Shown: one piece after another, positions 26,790 to 34,719 of the stretch
How positions within the stretch are numbered: the stretch's first letter is position 1
Layout: each line of letters starts with the position of its first letter
From: an uncultured Coriobacteriaceae bacterium
GTDB lineage: Bacteria > Actinomycetota > Coriobacteriia > Coriobacteriales > Atopobiaceae
Assembly (NCBI GenBank): GCA_902778135.1
Contig: CACYWP010000002.1
Coordinates: 62,001 to 126,000 of the forward strand
Direction of reading: 5' to 3'
DNA length: 64,000 nucleotides
The notes under the pieces: generated by a model
Databases searched by the model: none
What the model saw: the letters and a program-made list of their open reading frames with translations, nothing else
What the model was told of the DNA's origin: nothing
Program-made: the position numbers and the translations under genes

Positions 26790-27551
26790 CTAGGGGAGCA
26801 GTTCGAGCACCAGCATGATGAGCGGCTGGTGCAGCAGATAGACGGGCAGGGCGTGACGACCGACAAGCTGCAGCGGCCTGCAGGACACCCGATGGAACCA
26901 TGCAGGATAGCCGACGCTCTTCCAATGCCTGCCCATGCATGCCCCCACGAGATACATAAGGAAGAAAGGCAGCACGGGATAGTAGTCGCCCGACGCGAAG
27001 CCCGGCCCGGGAAAGCCGAGCCATGACAGCCACGGGGTCGCATAGAGCCAGCGAGGCAGCCGAACCGACAGGGAGCCGATCCCGACGGTGCCGTGAGGCA
27101 CACCACGTAGCAGCAGGAAGGCGACGAGGAGCAGGAGCGCCGGCATCCATCCCTCGGGCTTGAACCCCATCCGGTACAACAGCTCCTGCAGCAGGGTCGA
27201 TGCGCCCATGCAGAAGATGATGCCGAAGCTAATGGGAGTGTCGACAGAGACGACGGTCGTGACAACCCAGACAGCCGCGGCGGCCACAAGGTAGCGTACG
27301 GCGCGCTTCCAACCGCTACGCGAGAAGCTGCACATGCAGCCCGCCACGAAGAGGAAGGTCCAGGAGATGGACGCGCGCCAGACGTCCTGAAGGGGAGGCC
27401 TGAAGAAGTCGAGGTCGAGCCCATAGATGAAGCGCAGGTCGTAACAGAGGTGGAAGGCCACCATGGAGATGACCGAAAACCCGCGTACCACATCGAAGAT
27501 GGCCATCCGCCCGTCGGTGGATGGCGCCTGGTTTCTTGCCTCCTGGGACAT
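26790..27551 (-). CDS. Membrane acyltransferase-like protein (DUF1624/heparan N-acetyltransferase type)
   Basis: 253 aa with about seven predicted membrane helices. The N-terminal segment FDVVRGFSVISMVAFHLCYDL matches the DUF1624 / heparan-alpha-glucosaminide N-acetyltransferase family, which transfers acyl groups across the membrane to sugars; F-x-RG at the start and the conserved His are visible. HALPVYLLHQPLIM at the end is the second family hallmark. Its start is only 18 bases downstream of the lexA stop on the same strand, so it is probably cotranscribed with lexA and thus SOS-influenced. The substrate is unknown. The ribosome binding site is poor. Confidence 0.75.
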   Translation of the reverse strand: MSQEARNQAPSTDGRMAIFDVVRGFSVISMVAFHLCYDLRFIYGLDLDFFRPPLQDVWRASISWTFLFVAGCMCSFSRSGWKRAVRYLVAAAAVWVVTTVVSVDTPISFGIIFCMGASTLLQELLYRMGFKPEGWMPALLLLVAFLLLRGVPHGTVGIGSLSVRLPRWLYATPWLSWLGFPGPGFASGDYYPVLPFFLMYLVGACMGRHWKSVGYPAWFHRVSCRPLQLVGRHALPVYLLHQPLIMLVLELLP

Positions 27552-27569
27552 AGCGTATTGGTCTGTGTC

Positions 27570-28220
27570 CTACGAGATGGAGCGAATGAGTGCCGTCACG
27601 CGACCGAGGATCGTCGGATTGGTGGCATAGATGGGATCCATCGTGTCGTTCTCGGGCTGCAGGCGCACGCGGTCACGCTCGCGATAGAAGGTCTTGACGG
27701 TGGCAGAGTCGTCGATGAGGGCTACGACGATCTCTCCGTCGTGGGCGTCATGCTGCTCCTTGACCACGATGTAGTCGCCGTCGAAGATGCCGGCATTGAT
27801 CATCGACTCCCCGCGGACGCGCAGGATGAACGAGCTGTCATCGCCGACGATGCTCGTGGGCAGGGTGAGGGTCTCCTCGACGTTCTGCTCGGCGAGGACG
27901 GGCTGTCCCGCTGCAACCCGTCCCACCAGGGGAAGGCGCATCTCGTTGGTCGAGGCGTTCTGGGTGGGGGAGGCGAGGCGCGCGTTCGAGTCGCCCTGTC
28001 CCTCGCTGACGACCTCGATCGTGCGCGGCTTCTTGGAGTCGCGCTTGATGTACCCGCGTTCCTGCAGGACCTTGAGGTGCATGTGCACGGTAGAGGGTGA
28101 CGCCAGTCCGACGGCAGCGCCAATCTCCCTCACCGAGGGAGGGTAGCCACGCTCGCGCGTGTACTCGCAGATGTACTCGTAAATGGCGGTCTGTCGCTTG
28201 CTGAGCCTGTCCCGTGCCAT
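27570..28220 (-). CDS. lexA: LexA repressor
   Basis: 216 aa SOS repressor and serine autoprotease. The N-terminal winged helix (residues 1-70) contains YPPSVREIGAAVGLASPSTVHMHL, the DNA-recognition part. The cleavage site is Ala104-Gly105 in RVAAGQP, with catalytic Ser139 (RGESM) and Lys176 (TVKTFY). ATG at 28220 is preceded by AAGGAGG, so a longer upstream extension is not needed. Promoter and two operator-like sites lie directly upstream (28257-28331), so it is autoregulated; the divergent neighbour is the LysM gene. Confidence 0.97.
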   Translation of the reverse strand: MARDRLSKRQTAIYEYICEYTRERGYPPSVREIGAAVGLASPSTVHMHLKVLQERGYIKRDSKKPRTIEVVSEGQGDSNARLASPTQNASTNEMRLPLVGRVAAGQPVLAEQNVEETLTLPTSIVGDDSSFILRVRGESMINAGIFDGDYIVVKEQHDAHDGEIVVALIDDSATVKTFYRERDRVRLQPENDTMDPIYATNPTILGRVTALIRSIS

Positions 28221-28256
28221 GAGACCTCCTTGTGCCTCGTCCGACACCCATGGTAA

Positions 28257-28331
28257 GAAACATTTGTTCTGTTCTGGGTTGACCGAACAGTTGTTTGAGA
28301 CTAGTATAGTACGCACGTTCTGATTTGGCAA
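28257..28331. promoter_or_regulatory. Divergent lexA / LysM-gene control region with LexA boxes
   Basis: Leftward lexA promoter: -35 TTGCCA (28326-28331, minus strand) and -10 TATACT (28303-28308), 17-base spacing. Rightward promoter: -35 TTGACC (28279-28284) and -10 TAGTAT (28302-28307), 17-base spacing. A LexA box CGAACAGTTGTTTG (28284-28297) sits between the rightward elements and just downstream of the leftward -10. A weaker second box, GAAACATTTGTTCT (28257-28270), lies in the lexA leader. One repressor site would therefore control both genes. Confidence 0.85.
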
Positions 28332-28391
28332 CCAATTCCTGTCGTGGGCGGTTCCTATAAAGGTAATCGTCACAACCGAGAGGAGCAGCAC

Positions 28392-28784
28392 ATGAACAAC
28401 CAGGCCATCGCGTTCGCCAGCACCGACTCCCCGCAGGCGTCCACCTACGCCCGCCCTCGCCTCATCGAGGGCGGGCTCTCGCACAACCGTCGACAGCGTC
28501 TTGTGACGGCCTTCGTGGGCGCCTTTATCGGTTTGCTGGTCATGGCGATGAGCTGGCTGTATGTGGACGAGGCCACCCAGGCGCGCATCGACGAGGCCCT
28601 GTCGCAGGCGACCCTCGAGATGGTCACCGTCATGCCGGGTGACACGCTCTGGCAGATTGCCGAGCGTCATCCGGTCGACGGATGCACGACGAGCCAGCTC
28701 GTCGACTACATCCGCTGCGTCAACGACCTCTCCCAGTCATCCCTCTCCGTCGGGATGAGGTTGGAGGTGCCCACGATCGGGTGA
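28392..28784 (+). CDS. SOS-linked LysM membrane protein (YneA/ChiZ-like division inhibitor candidate)
   Basis: 130 aa. One membrane helix spans residues ~37-58 and a C-terminal LysM domain spans ~77-126 (VTVMPGDTLWQIAERH ... SVGMRLEVP), which binds peptidoglycan. A small membrane protein with LysM, divergent from lexA and sharing its operator, is the arrangement of Bacillus yneA and mycobacterial Rv2719c (chiZ), which block or modulate division after DNA damage. The gene is followed by nrdR, as in mycobacteria (Rv2718c). The ATG at 28392 has GAGAGGAGC upstream. Function by analogy only; sequence identity in the N-terminal 75 residues is not recognisable. Confidence 0.8.
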   Translation: MNNQAIAFASTDSPQASTYARPRLIEGGLSHNRRQRLVTAFVGAFIGLLVMAMSWLYVDEATQARIDEALSQATLEMVTVMPGDTLWQIAERHPVDGCTTSQLVDYIRCVNDLSQSSLSVGMRLEVPTIG

Positions 28785-28922
28785 CGCCATCTGAAGGGAA
28801 TGCTCATCCAGGCAATGCATCCACCTAGAAACTCGGTATACTTTTCCCAGAATGCGGGATGATTGTTGCAAGCGTGACATCAATAGCCCAGCCGCTGCGA
28901 CAGTCAGATGCAAGGGAGAGAG

Positions 28923-29372
28923 ATGCGTTGTCCCAAGTGTGGTTGCGACGAGTCGAAGGTCGTCGACTCGCGTCCTTCTGAGAACAACGATGCCATTCGG
29001 CGTCGTCGAGAGTGCATACAGTGTGGTTGCCGATTCACGACCTACGAGCGTCGCGAGGACATGCCGCTCATGGTCATCAAGCGAGACGGGCGCAAGGAGA
29101 CCTTCGACAGGTCGAAGCTGATGCGAGGCCTTCTGACGGCGACCGTCAAGCGCAATGTGCACATCGACACGCTCGAGGCGCTCATCAGCGGCATCGAGTC
29201 CGAGCTGCGTGACAGAGGCGTCACCGAGATATCGTCGCAGGACCTCGGCATGATGGTGCTGCAGCGCCTGGTCGACGTCGACAAGGTCGCGTACGTGCGA
29301 TTCGCCTCCGTCTATCGCGACTTCAAGGACCTCGACGAGTTCCATGAGGAGTTACGGAGCCTGATGCAATGA
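28923..29372 (+). CDS. nrdR: Transcriptional repressor NrdR
   Basis: 149 aa. NrdR represses ribonucleotide reductase genes in response to ATP/dATP. The N-terminal zinc ribbon uses C3, C6 (MRCPKCG) and C31, C34 (CIQCGCRF). The ATP-cone occupies ~49-139 ([16 protein letters not shown] ... [13 protein letters not shown]). The ATG at 28923 is required for the zinc ribbon to start correctly and has GGGAGAG upstream. A -10-like TATACT (28837-28842) without a good -35 lies in the 138-base gap. Its last 4 bases overlap dut, joining two nucleotide-metabolism genes. Confidence 0.95.
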   Translation: MRCPKCGCDESKVVDSRPSENNDAIRRRRECIQCGCRFTTYERREDMPLMVIKRDGRKETFDRSKLMRGLLTATVKRNVHIDTLEALISGIESELRDRGVTEISSQDLGMMVLQRLVDVDKVAYVRFASVYRDFKDLDEFHEELRSLMQ

Positions 29373-29833
29373 GTGACCAGCCCATACGTGGCGGACACAC
29401 GGTCGTCGTCCCCATCAAGCGCCTCGACCCGACGGTCGAGCTACCCCAGTACGCCTATGCGGGAGACGCCGGGTTGGACCTGCGCTCCAACGAGGATGTG
29501 ACGCTCGCGCCGTTCGAACGCAGACTCATCTCGACAGGGTTGGCCGTCGCCATTCCCGACGGATACGCGGGCTTTGTCCAACCGCGGAGCGGCATGGCGC
29601 TCAAGCAGGGGCTTTCCATGGCCAACACCCCCGGCCTCATAGACGCCCACTATCGCGGTGAGCTGAAGATCTGCGCCATCAACCTCGATTCCAAACAGCC
29701 CATCGACATCAAGCGGGGCGACCGCATCGCACAGCTCGTCATACAGAAGGTTCCCATCGTCCAGCTGGTCGAGGTGGACGACCTTGACGAGACCGACCGT
29801 GGCGCAGGGGGGTTCGGCTCCAGCGGCGTGTAG
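29369..29833 (+). CDS. dut: Deoxyuridine 5'-triphosphate nucleotidohydrolase
   Basis: 154 aa trimeric dUTPase that hydrolyses dUTP to dUMP and keeps uracil out of DNA. The five motifs are visible: GDAGLDL (motif 1), PRSGMALK (2), [15 protein letters not shown] (3), [10 protein letters not shown] (4) and the glycine-rich C-terminal arm [10 protein letters not shown] (5). It overlaps nrdR by 4 bases. A hairpin with imperfect stem follows about 45 bases after the stop. Confidence 0.96.
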   Translation: MSDQPIRGGHTVVVPIKRLDPTVELPQYAYAGDAGLDLRSNEDVTLAPFERRLISTGLAVAIPDGYAGFVQPRSGMALKQGLSMANTPGLIDAHYRGELKICAINLDSKQPIDIKRGDRIAQLVIQKVPIVQLVEVDDLDETDRGAGGFGSSGV

Positions 29834-29878
29834 CGCACCCGGACGGTCATCTGGCCGGCACATATGTCCGACAGGCAT

Positions 29879-29915
29879 GCGGGAGGAGGCGACGGGGTCT
29901 TTCGCGTCCTCCCGC
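29879..29915 (+). terminator. Possible terminator after dut
   Basis: GCGGGAGGA (29879-29887) pairs with TCCTCCCGC (29907-29915), and GCGA/TCGC extends the stem inward. There is no U-tract, so it may be a weak or Rho-assisted end. Confidence 0.4.
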
Positions 29916-30012
29916 CTCATGTGACCGATCGGGCCAGCTGCTCGCTCCGCGTCCTTTCACGATGCGTAGGCATCCGGCAAAGGATGCGGGCACGCCGTCT
30001 GGCACCAAGCCC

Positions 30013-30045
30013 TTGACGTCAAAACATAACACGATAAAATCGTGT
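30013..30045 (+). promoter_or_regulatory. trxB promoter with palindromic operator over the -10
   Basis: -35 TTGACG (30013-30018) and -10 TAAAAT (30035-30040), spacing 16. A perfect 17-base palindrome ACACGAT-AAA-ATCGTGT (30029-30045) is centred on the -10 hexamer, the position expected for a repressor site. The bound regulator is not known. Confidence 0.65.
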
Positions 30046-30069
30046 ACAAACTAAACGGAGGAGGTAGGC

Positions 30070-31020
30070 ATGACAAACGAGAACGTGCGCGACCTGGTCA
30101 TCATCGGCGGGGGACCGGCCGGTCTCTCTGCGGCAATCTATGCCCAGCGCGCGATGCTCGACAACGTCCTGCTCGAGCAGGAGGCCGTCGGCGGACAGGT
30201 CATCATCACCAGCGACATCGACAACTATCCTGGCGTTCCCCATACCGATGGTTTCACGCTCATCGACGCCATGCAGCGCCAGGCCGAGGACCTCGGTGCC
30301 ACGATCGTGATGGAGAATGCCGAGAAGGTCGTGCACGACAGCGAGAGTGGCCTGTTCGAGGTACGCACGCCCAAGAGCACCCTCACCACCAAGACCGTCA
30401 TCGCCTGCGGTGGCGCCTCGCCGCGCAAGGCGGGGTTCGATGGCGAGGACAAGTTCACCGGGCATGGCGTCTCGTATTGCGCCACCTGTGACGGCATGTT
30501 CTACCGCGGAAAGAAGGTCTACGTCATCGGCGGTGGCAACTCGGCCTGCGAGGAGGCGCTCTTCCTCACGCGCTTCGCAGACAAGGTCGACGTCGTCGTC
30601 CGCAAGGACCACCTGCGCGCCCAGGCCGCCGTCGCCAAGGAGCTCGAGGAGAACCCCAAGGTCAACATCCGTTTCCTCACCAGCATCGTCGGCGTTGACG
30701 GCGACAGGATGCTTACCACGGTCACCCTGCGCGACAACACGACGGGTGAGACCTACGAGGAGCGTTATGACGAGGGTGGCTGCGGCGTCTTCGTCTTCGT
30801 GGGCCGCGTGCCTGCGTCACAGCTGCTCGAGGGCCTTGTCGAGGTCGACGAGAGCGGCTATGTGGTGGCAGACGAGCGCATGGCGACCGCCACACCCGGC
30901 CTGTACGTCGCTGGCGACATCCGTCAGAAGCCGCTGCGCCAGATCATCACCGCCGCCTCCGACGGCGCCATCGCGGCCACGAGCGTCTCGGCCTACCTGG
31001 GACATCCGGTGGAGGGCTAG
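30070..31020 (+). CDS. trxB: Thioredoxin-disulfide reductase
   Basis: 316 aa flavoenzyme that reduces thioredoxin with NADPH. The FAD-binding GGGPAGLSAA lies at residues 13-22, the redox pair C137/C140 is in CATCDG, NADPH-binding GGGNSACEEA is near 154-163, and the FAD-binding C-terminal YVAGDIRQKPLRQI is intact. GGAGGAGG precedes the ATG. It has its own promoter and a hairpin after its stop, so it appears monocistronic. No thioredoxin gene is adjacent. Confidence 0.95.
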   Translation: MTNENVRDLVIIGGGPAGLSAAIYAQRAMLDNVLLEQEAVGGQVIITSDIDNYPGVPHTDGFTLIDAMQRQAEDLGATIVMENAEKVVHDSESGLFEVRTPKSTLTTKTVIACGGASPRKAGFDGEDKFTGHGVSYCATCDGMFYRGKKVYVIGGGNSACEEALFLTRFADKVDVVVRKDHLRAQAAVAKELEENPKVNIRFLTSIVGVDGDRMLTTVTLRDNTTGETYEERYDEGGCGVFVFVGRVPASQLLEGLVEVDESGYVVADERMATATPGLYVAGDIRQKPLRQIITAASDGAIAATSVSAYLGHPVEG

Positions 31021-31050
31021 CAAGAGCCACGGCATCAGGCAACGCTAACG

Positions 31051-31088
31051 AGCTGCCCACGCGCGTCATGGGATGCGCGTGGGCAGCT
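31051..31088 (+). terminator. Hairpin after trxB
   Basis: AGCTGCCCACGCGC (31051-31064) and GCGCGTGGGCAGCT (31075-31088) form a perfect 14-bp stem with a 10-base loop. Only a short T-rich stretch follows, but the symmetry suggests it may serve both trxB and the convergent flavoprotein gene. Confidence 0.65.
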
Positions 31089-31175
31089 TCATGCGTTGGC
31101 TGGGAATCTTTTGCTCGCACATTCGGACGCTTCCGAAGTGCTGGCGGGACAGGAGCGTCGCGTCAGCTCCGCCTC

Positions 31176-32829
31176 TCAGGACGTCTCCTGCACGGAAACG
31201 CCATCCTGCCTGAGGGAGACATGCAGTTGGCGCCCTTGACGCTCGTCAAGGGCGGGACAGTCGCTGCGCCAGTGCGAACCGCGAGTCTCGGTGCGCGCCA
31301 TCATGCCTGCCAGCATCGCATCTCCCATGACCAACAATGACTGGCACCGACGCCAGCATCCGATGCCCCTCCAGTCCCATGTGTCGACATCGTCTATAGG
31401 CGCCGGTGGCGCTGACCGCCGCTGCAACTGGTCCTGAAGCTCCGAGACATGCTGTCGTGCTGTCATGAGTCCCTGCGCATCCCGTGGCACCAGCGCATGG
31501 GCGTCGAGGGTCCTCCGCAGCTCGAGCTCGATGTCGAGGAGGTCTCCCGTGGCCTGGCGCAGAGCCTGCATTCCGTTGCACACCTGGCCGGACAGAACCT
31601 TGAGGCCATCACCCGAAGCACCACCCTCGAGTGCCGCAGCGCGTCCCGCACGCCGCCCGAAGACGAGCGCGCTGACGCTCGCAAGACCTCCGGATGCGGT
31701 CGGCGCCATGCACGCCACCTGCAGCCTCACCAGCCGCATAGAGTCCTGGCACGTCCGTCCGCCCATCCTCGTCGATGGCGATGCCTCCGTTCGACGAATG
31801 CGCAAAGAGCCCGATTGCAAGCTCTTGACCTGCGGAAACACCGTACTCGGACTCCAGCCACCGCACATACTCGGCCACGAGCTCCGGTGCGTCTCCCGTG
31901 AGCATGCGAGGGTCTATCCTCGTCAGGACCTCGCCCTTGTCGTGCTGGCATACGAGCTCCTCCACAAGGCGGCTGCAGCGTTGCGCGGTGAAGGGGCCAT
32001 GCCAGGAATGTGCCTCCAGGGCGGCATCGAGGGATGGTTGGGTGGGGGATGGGAGGGTGCCTTCACGAACCCTCAGGTCCACCCAGCGCCAGAGCTTCTC
32101 GTTGAAGACGACACCATCCAACGGGGACAGGTAGCCCACCATCAGCTGCTGGAACTCGAGGTTGACCACCGATGCGCCCAGCTCGAGGGCGCAGAGGTGG
32201 CCGATTCCGTGGCTTGCGGGACAGATGTGGGACTGGTAGTGGCCAGCCAGGCCACCAGTTGTTATAACAAGTGATAACGTGTGAAAAAGTAACGGCATCG
32301 AATTCTTATGTAAAGTAAGTACTCCTCGAACCTGACCATCGCCAAAGGCTCGTATCAGTTGGCAGTCCTCGAACACCTGGATTCCCGCACCGGCCACCGC
32401 TGACCGCAGGGCGTCCCGGGACCGCGATGACACGAACCCGTGCCATGTTCGGACGGTGTCGTCGAAGCAAGGCACATACTCGCGCTGGTTCGCATCGTTC
32501 GGAACGATCAGCTGCGCGCCAAGTGACGCCAGCCACTCGATGGCCGACGCCGCATCCGCTGTGAGGCGTTCTGGCAATCCAGGGGTACACAAACCCATGC
32601 CAATGTCTTCCATGGCCTTAGAAAGGCTCCTGTGGGCTCGATCGAGGGGACTTGAGGATTCGCAGACCATACCGAGGCCCCAGGTGTTGCGAGAGAAGCT
32701 CGATCCGCCACAAAGCGATCCATCGCACGCGAGGGCGACCGATGCACCGTGAGAACGGGCCGAGAGTGCGGCGGAGATGCCGGCGAGCCCTCCGCCGACC
32801 ACGACGACGTCGAAGGTATGCTTGGTCAT
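31176..32829 (-). pseudogene. Frameshifted FAD-dependent oxidoreductase (fumarate reductase/aspartate oxidase family)
   Basis: Reading leftward, the first ~380 codons give an FAD-binding flavoprotein: VVVVGGGLAGISAALSA at the start, TTGGLAGHY in the middle, and HSSNGGIAIDEDGRTDVPGLYAAGE-AAGGVHGADRI. At about 31690-31695 the frame breaks. The family sequence continues in another frame (GGLASVSALVFGRRAGR, then a helical C-terminal domain with MMARTETRGSHWRSDCP) to a stop at 31176. One extra base restores ~550 residues, the normal family length. The rest of both frames looks intact, so the break is either recent or a sequencing error. The substrate is unknown; fumarate, aspartate and urocanate-type reductases share these motifs. 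Confidence 0.8.
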
Positions 32830-32973
32830 GGGTTGGCGTCCAATCTGCGAGTCGCGCTACGATGCCCCCATGATACGGGACGGGTCACACGGGTGCGTTC
32901 GACGGTGTCCCGTGCCCCCCAGGCTAAATAACCGTGATAATATATCTTATGTAAAGTTAAGGAATCCCCGCCT

Positions 32974-34635
32974 CTACCTCGCGTTCTGCAGGGCATCGTC
33001 CTGCTCATGACCCTCTTTCGAATGATGGGCACGGCCGCCGCAGATGCCATGCAGCAGAAGCTCCGTATCTGCCTCGAGGTCGGCGTCCATGATGACGAGA
33101 AGCTCGTCGAGGGCCTGCAGATAGGTGGACCCGCGAGGGATGACGTCTTGACCCGAACGCGTGATGGTGACCACGAGCGTGTTGGGCGGCCAAGGCACCG
33201 CCTCGATGGGACGGCCCTCAGCTATGCTGCCGACGCCGACGACGTGGGTGTGCAGCACCTTGCGTCCCTCGACCTCGACATCCTGCACCCCATCGGGCAC
33301 CGGGCACCTCTCCAGAAGGTTGGACAGCAGACGCTCGTAGAAGGGCTCGACCTTCAGCATGTTGGCCGTCACATAGGACACGAGCGACACGGCCGTCGCC
33401 GCCAGCAGCGTGTCGAGCGAGCCTGTCAGCTCGAAGCACAGCACGACCGCCGTGACGGGGGCACGTACCGACCCGGCGAACATGCCGGCAACGCCCAGGA
33501 CGATGAAGTTGTTCAGGTACGCAAGGGGCACGTCCGTGGCGCCGATTGCGGCAAGGCCGCAGAGCGCCCCGAGCAGAGACCCCATGATGACAAGCGGGAG
33601 CAGCGTGCCGCCGGGCGCACCGGACCCAAAGCAGATGCTGGTGAAGACGTACTTGCCCAGCAGCAACAGAACCAGCGTGCGGACCGCAAGGCCCTGTCCC
33701 CCCTCCAGGTACGTGAGGATGGCATCGCCGCCACACAGCAGCTGCGGTGCGACAAGGGCGGCAACGCCGGCGAGCAGGAACGGGATCAGCAGTACCCCAT
33801 CCCCCATCCGCTCGCGCAGGGAGCCGAAGGCACGTTCCTGCATCGCGAACATGCCCAGGTTGTGCAGGGCTCCGACGAGGCCACAGATGACCCCCATGAG
33901 CAGGACGAAGGCATAGTCCGCATGGGGCAGGTCCCCCACCAGCTCGAAATGGAGCACGGGTTGGATGCCCAGCAGGTTGGAGGTAACGAAGTCCGCCATC
34001 GCGGCGGCGGCCATGGCGGAGATGACCAGCGCGGCGTTGAACTCGCGATGAATCTCCTCCAGGGCGAACAGGACGCCGGCCAGTGGGGCATGGAAGGCAG
34101 CGGACATGCCTGCCGCCGCTCCGCAGGTGACGAGCAGGTGCTCCTCTCCCCGCTCCTTCCCCAGAATTCGGCTGACCCCCTTGCCTGCCATGCCGCCAAG
34201 CTGCACCGACGGGCCCTCGCGCCCCAGGGACAGCCCCGCGACGGTGCACAGGACCCCCTCGCAGAACTTGACGAGCATGACGCGCAACCATGCCATGTCG
34301 AGGCGCCCCATGACCTCTGCGTCGATCTGGGGTATGCCGGACCCCCTGGTGTCCGACTCGAACTGCATCAGGCGGGCGATGACGACCGCCATGGCCGCAA
34401 GCGCGCAGAGCCATCCCAACAGGGCGGGCACATGGCCCGCCAACAGGGGTATCAGGCTTCTCAGCAGGCGTTCTGCCGTGGACAGGGAGATGCGGTACAG
34501 CGTGATGACGAGGCCGGCGAACATGCCCACCAACACGCCGTCACCGACCATGTCAACCTGGAGCCGACGCGAGAAGTGACGCTCTATGAGCGCCTTGTCG
34601 GCGCTTCCCCCATTGCCTGTCACATCAGCTGCCAT
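32974..34635 (-). CDS. ClC-type chloride channel/antiporter with RCK_C domain
   Basis: 553 aa with ~10-12 membrane helices. ClC selectivity motifs are visible: GSGIPQ, GREGPS carrying the external gating glutamate, and GAPGGTLLP. The segment GVLFALEEIHREF resembles the one that carries the internal proton glutamate in E. coli ClC, so H+/Cl- exchange is more likely than a channel. The last ~80 residues (TLVVTITRSGQDVIPRGSTYLQALDELLVIMD) form a TrkA-C/RCK_C ligand-binding domain. ATG at 34635 with AAAGG nine bases upstream is preferred to a TTG 30 bases earlier, which overlaps the terminator of the neighbouring gene. Confidence 0.88.
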   Translation of the reverse strand: MAADVTGNGGSADKALIERHFSRRLQVDMVGDGVLVGMFAGLVITLYRISLSTAERLLRSLIPLLAGHVPALLGWLCALAAMAVVIARLMQFESDTRGSGIPQIDAEVMGRLDMAWLRVMLVKFCEGVLCTVAGLSLGREGPSVQLGGMAGKGVSRILGKERGEEHLLVTCGAAAGMSAAFHAPLAGVLFALEEIHREFNAALVISAMAAAAMADFVTSNLLGIQPVLHFELVGDLPHADYAFVLLMGVICGLVGALHNLGMFAMQERAFGSLRERMGDGVLLIPFLLAGVAALVAPQLLCGGDAILTYLEGGQGLAVRTLVLLLLGKYVFTSICFGSGAPGGTLLPLVIMGSLLGALCGLAAIGATDVPLAYLNNFIVLGVAGMFAGSVRAPVTAVVLCFELTGSLDTLLAATAVSLVSYVTANMLKVEPFYERLLSNLLERCPVPDGVQDVEVEGRKVLHTHVVGVGSIAEGRPIEAVPWPPNTLVVTITRSGQDVIPRGSTYLQALDELLVIMDADLEADTELLLHGICGGRAHHSKEGHEQDDALQNAR

Positions 34636-34666
34636 GTCTCTATGCCTTTCGACGTACGAACGCAAA

Positions 34667-34696
34667 CAGACGGCCCCTCCGTAGAGGGACCGTCTG
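34667..34696 (-). terminator. Rho-independent terminator after the NlpC/P60 gene
   Basis: Inverted pair 34667-34679 / 34684-34696 (CAGACGG...CCGTCTG, one internal mismatch, 4-base loop). On the minus strand it is followed by TTTGCG, consistent with ending the NlpC/P60 transcript. Confidence 0.65.
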
Positions 34697-34719
34697 GGAT
34701 AGAGCGTGAAGGGACGCCC

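Noticed and set aside
26768..26790. Bidirectional terminator between hflX and the acyltransferase gene
   Set aside because: Only 21 bases separate the convergent genes and no stem with U-tract could be found.
34665..34666. TTG at 34665 as the ClC start
   Set aside because: It overlaps the stem of the terminator of the upstream gene and has no ribosome binding site; ATG at 34635 has AAAGG at the right distance.
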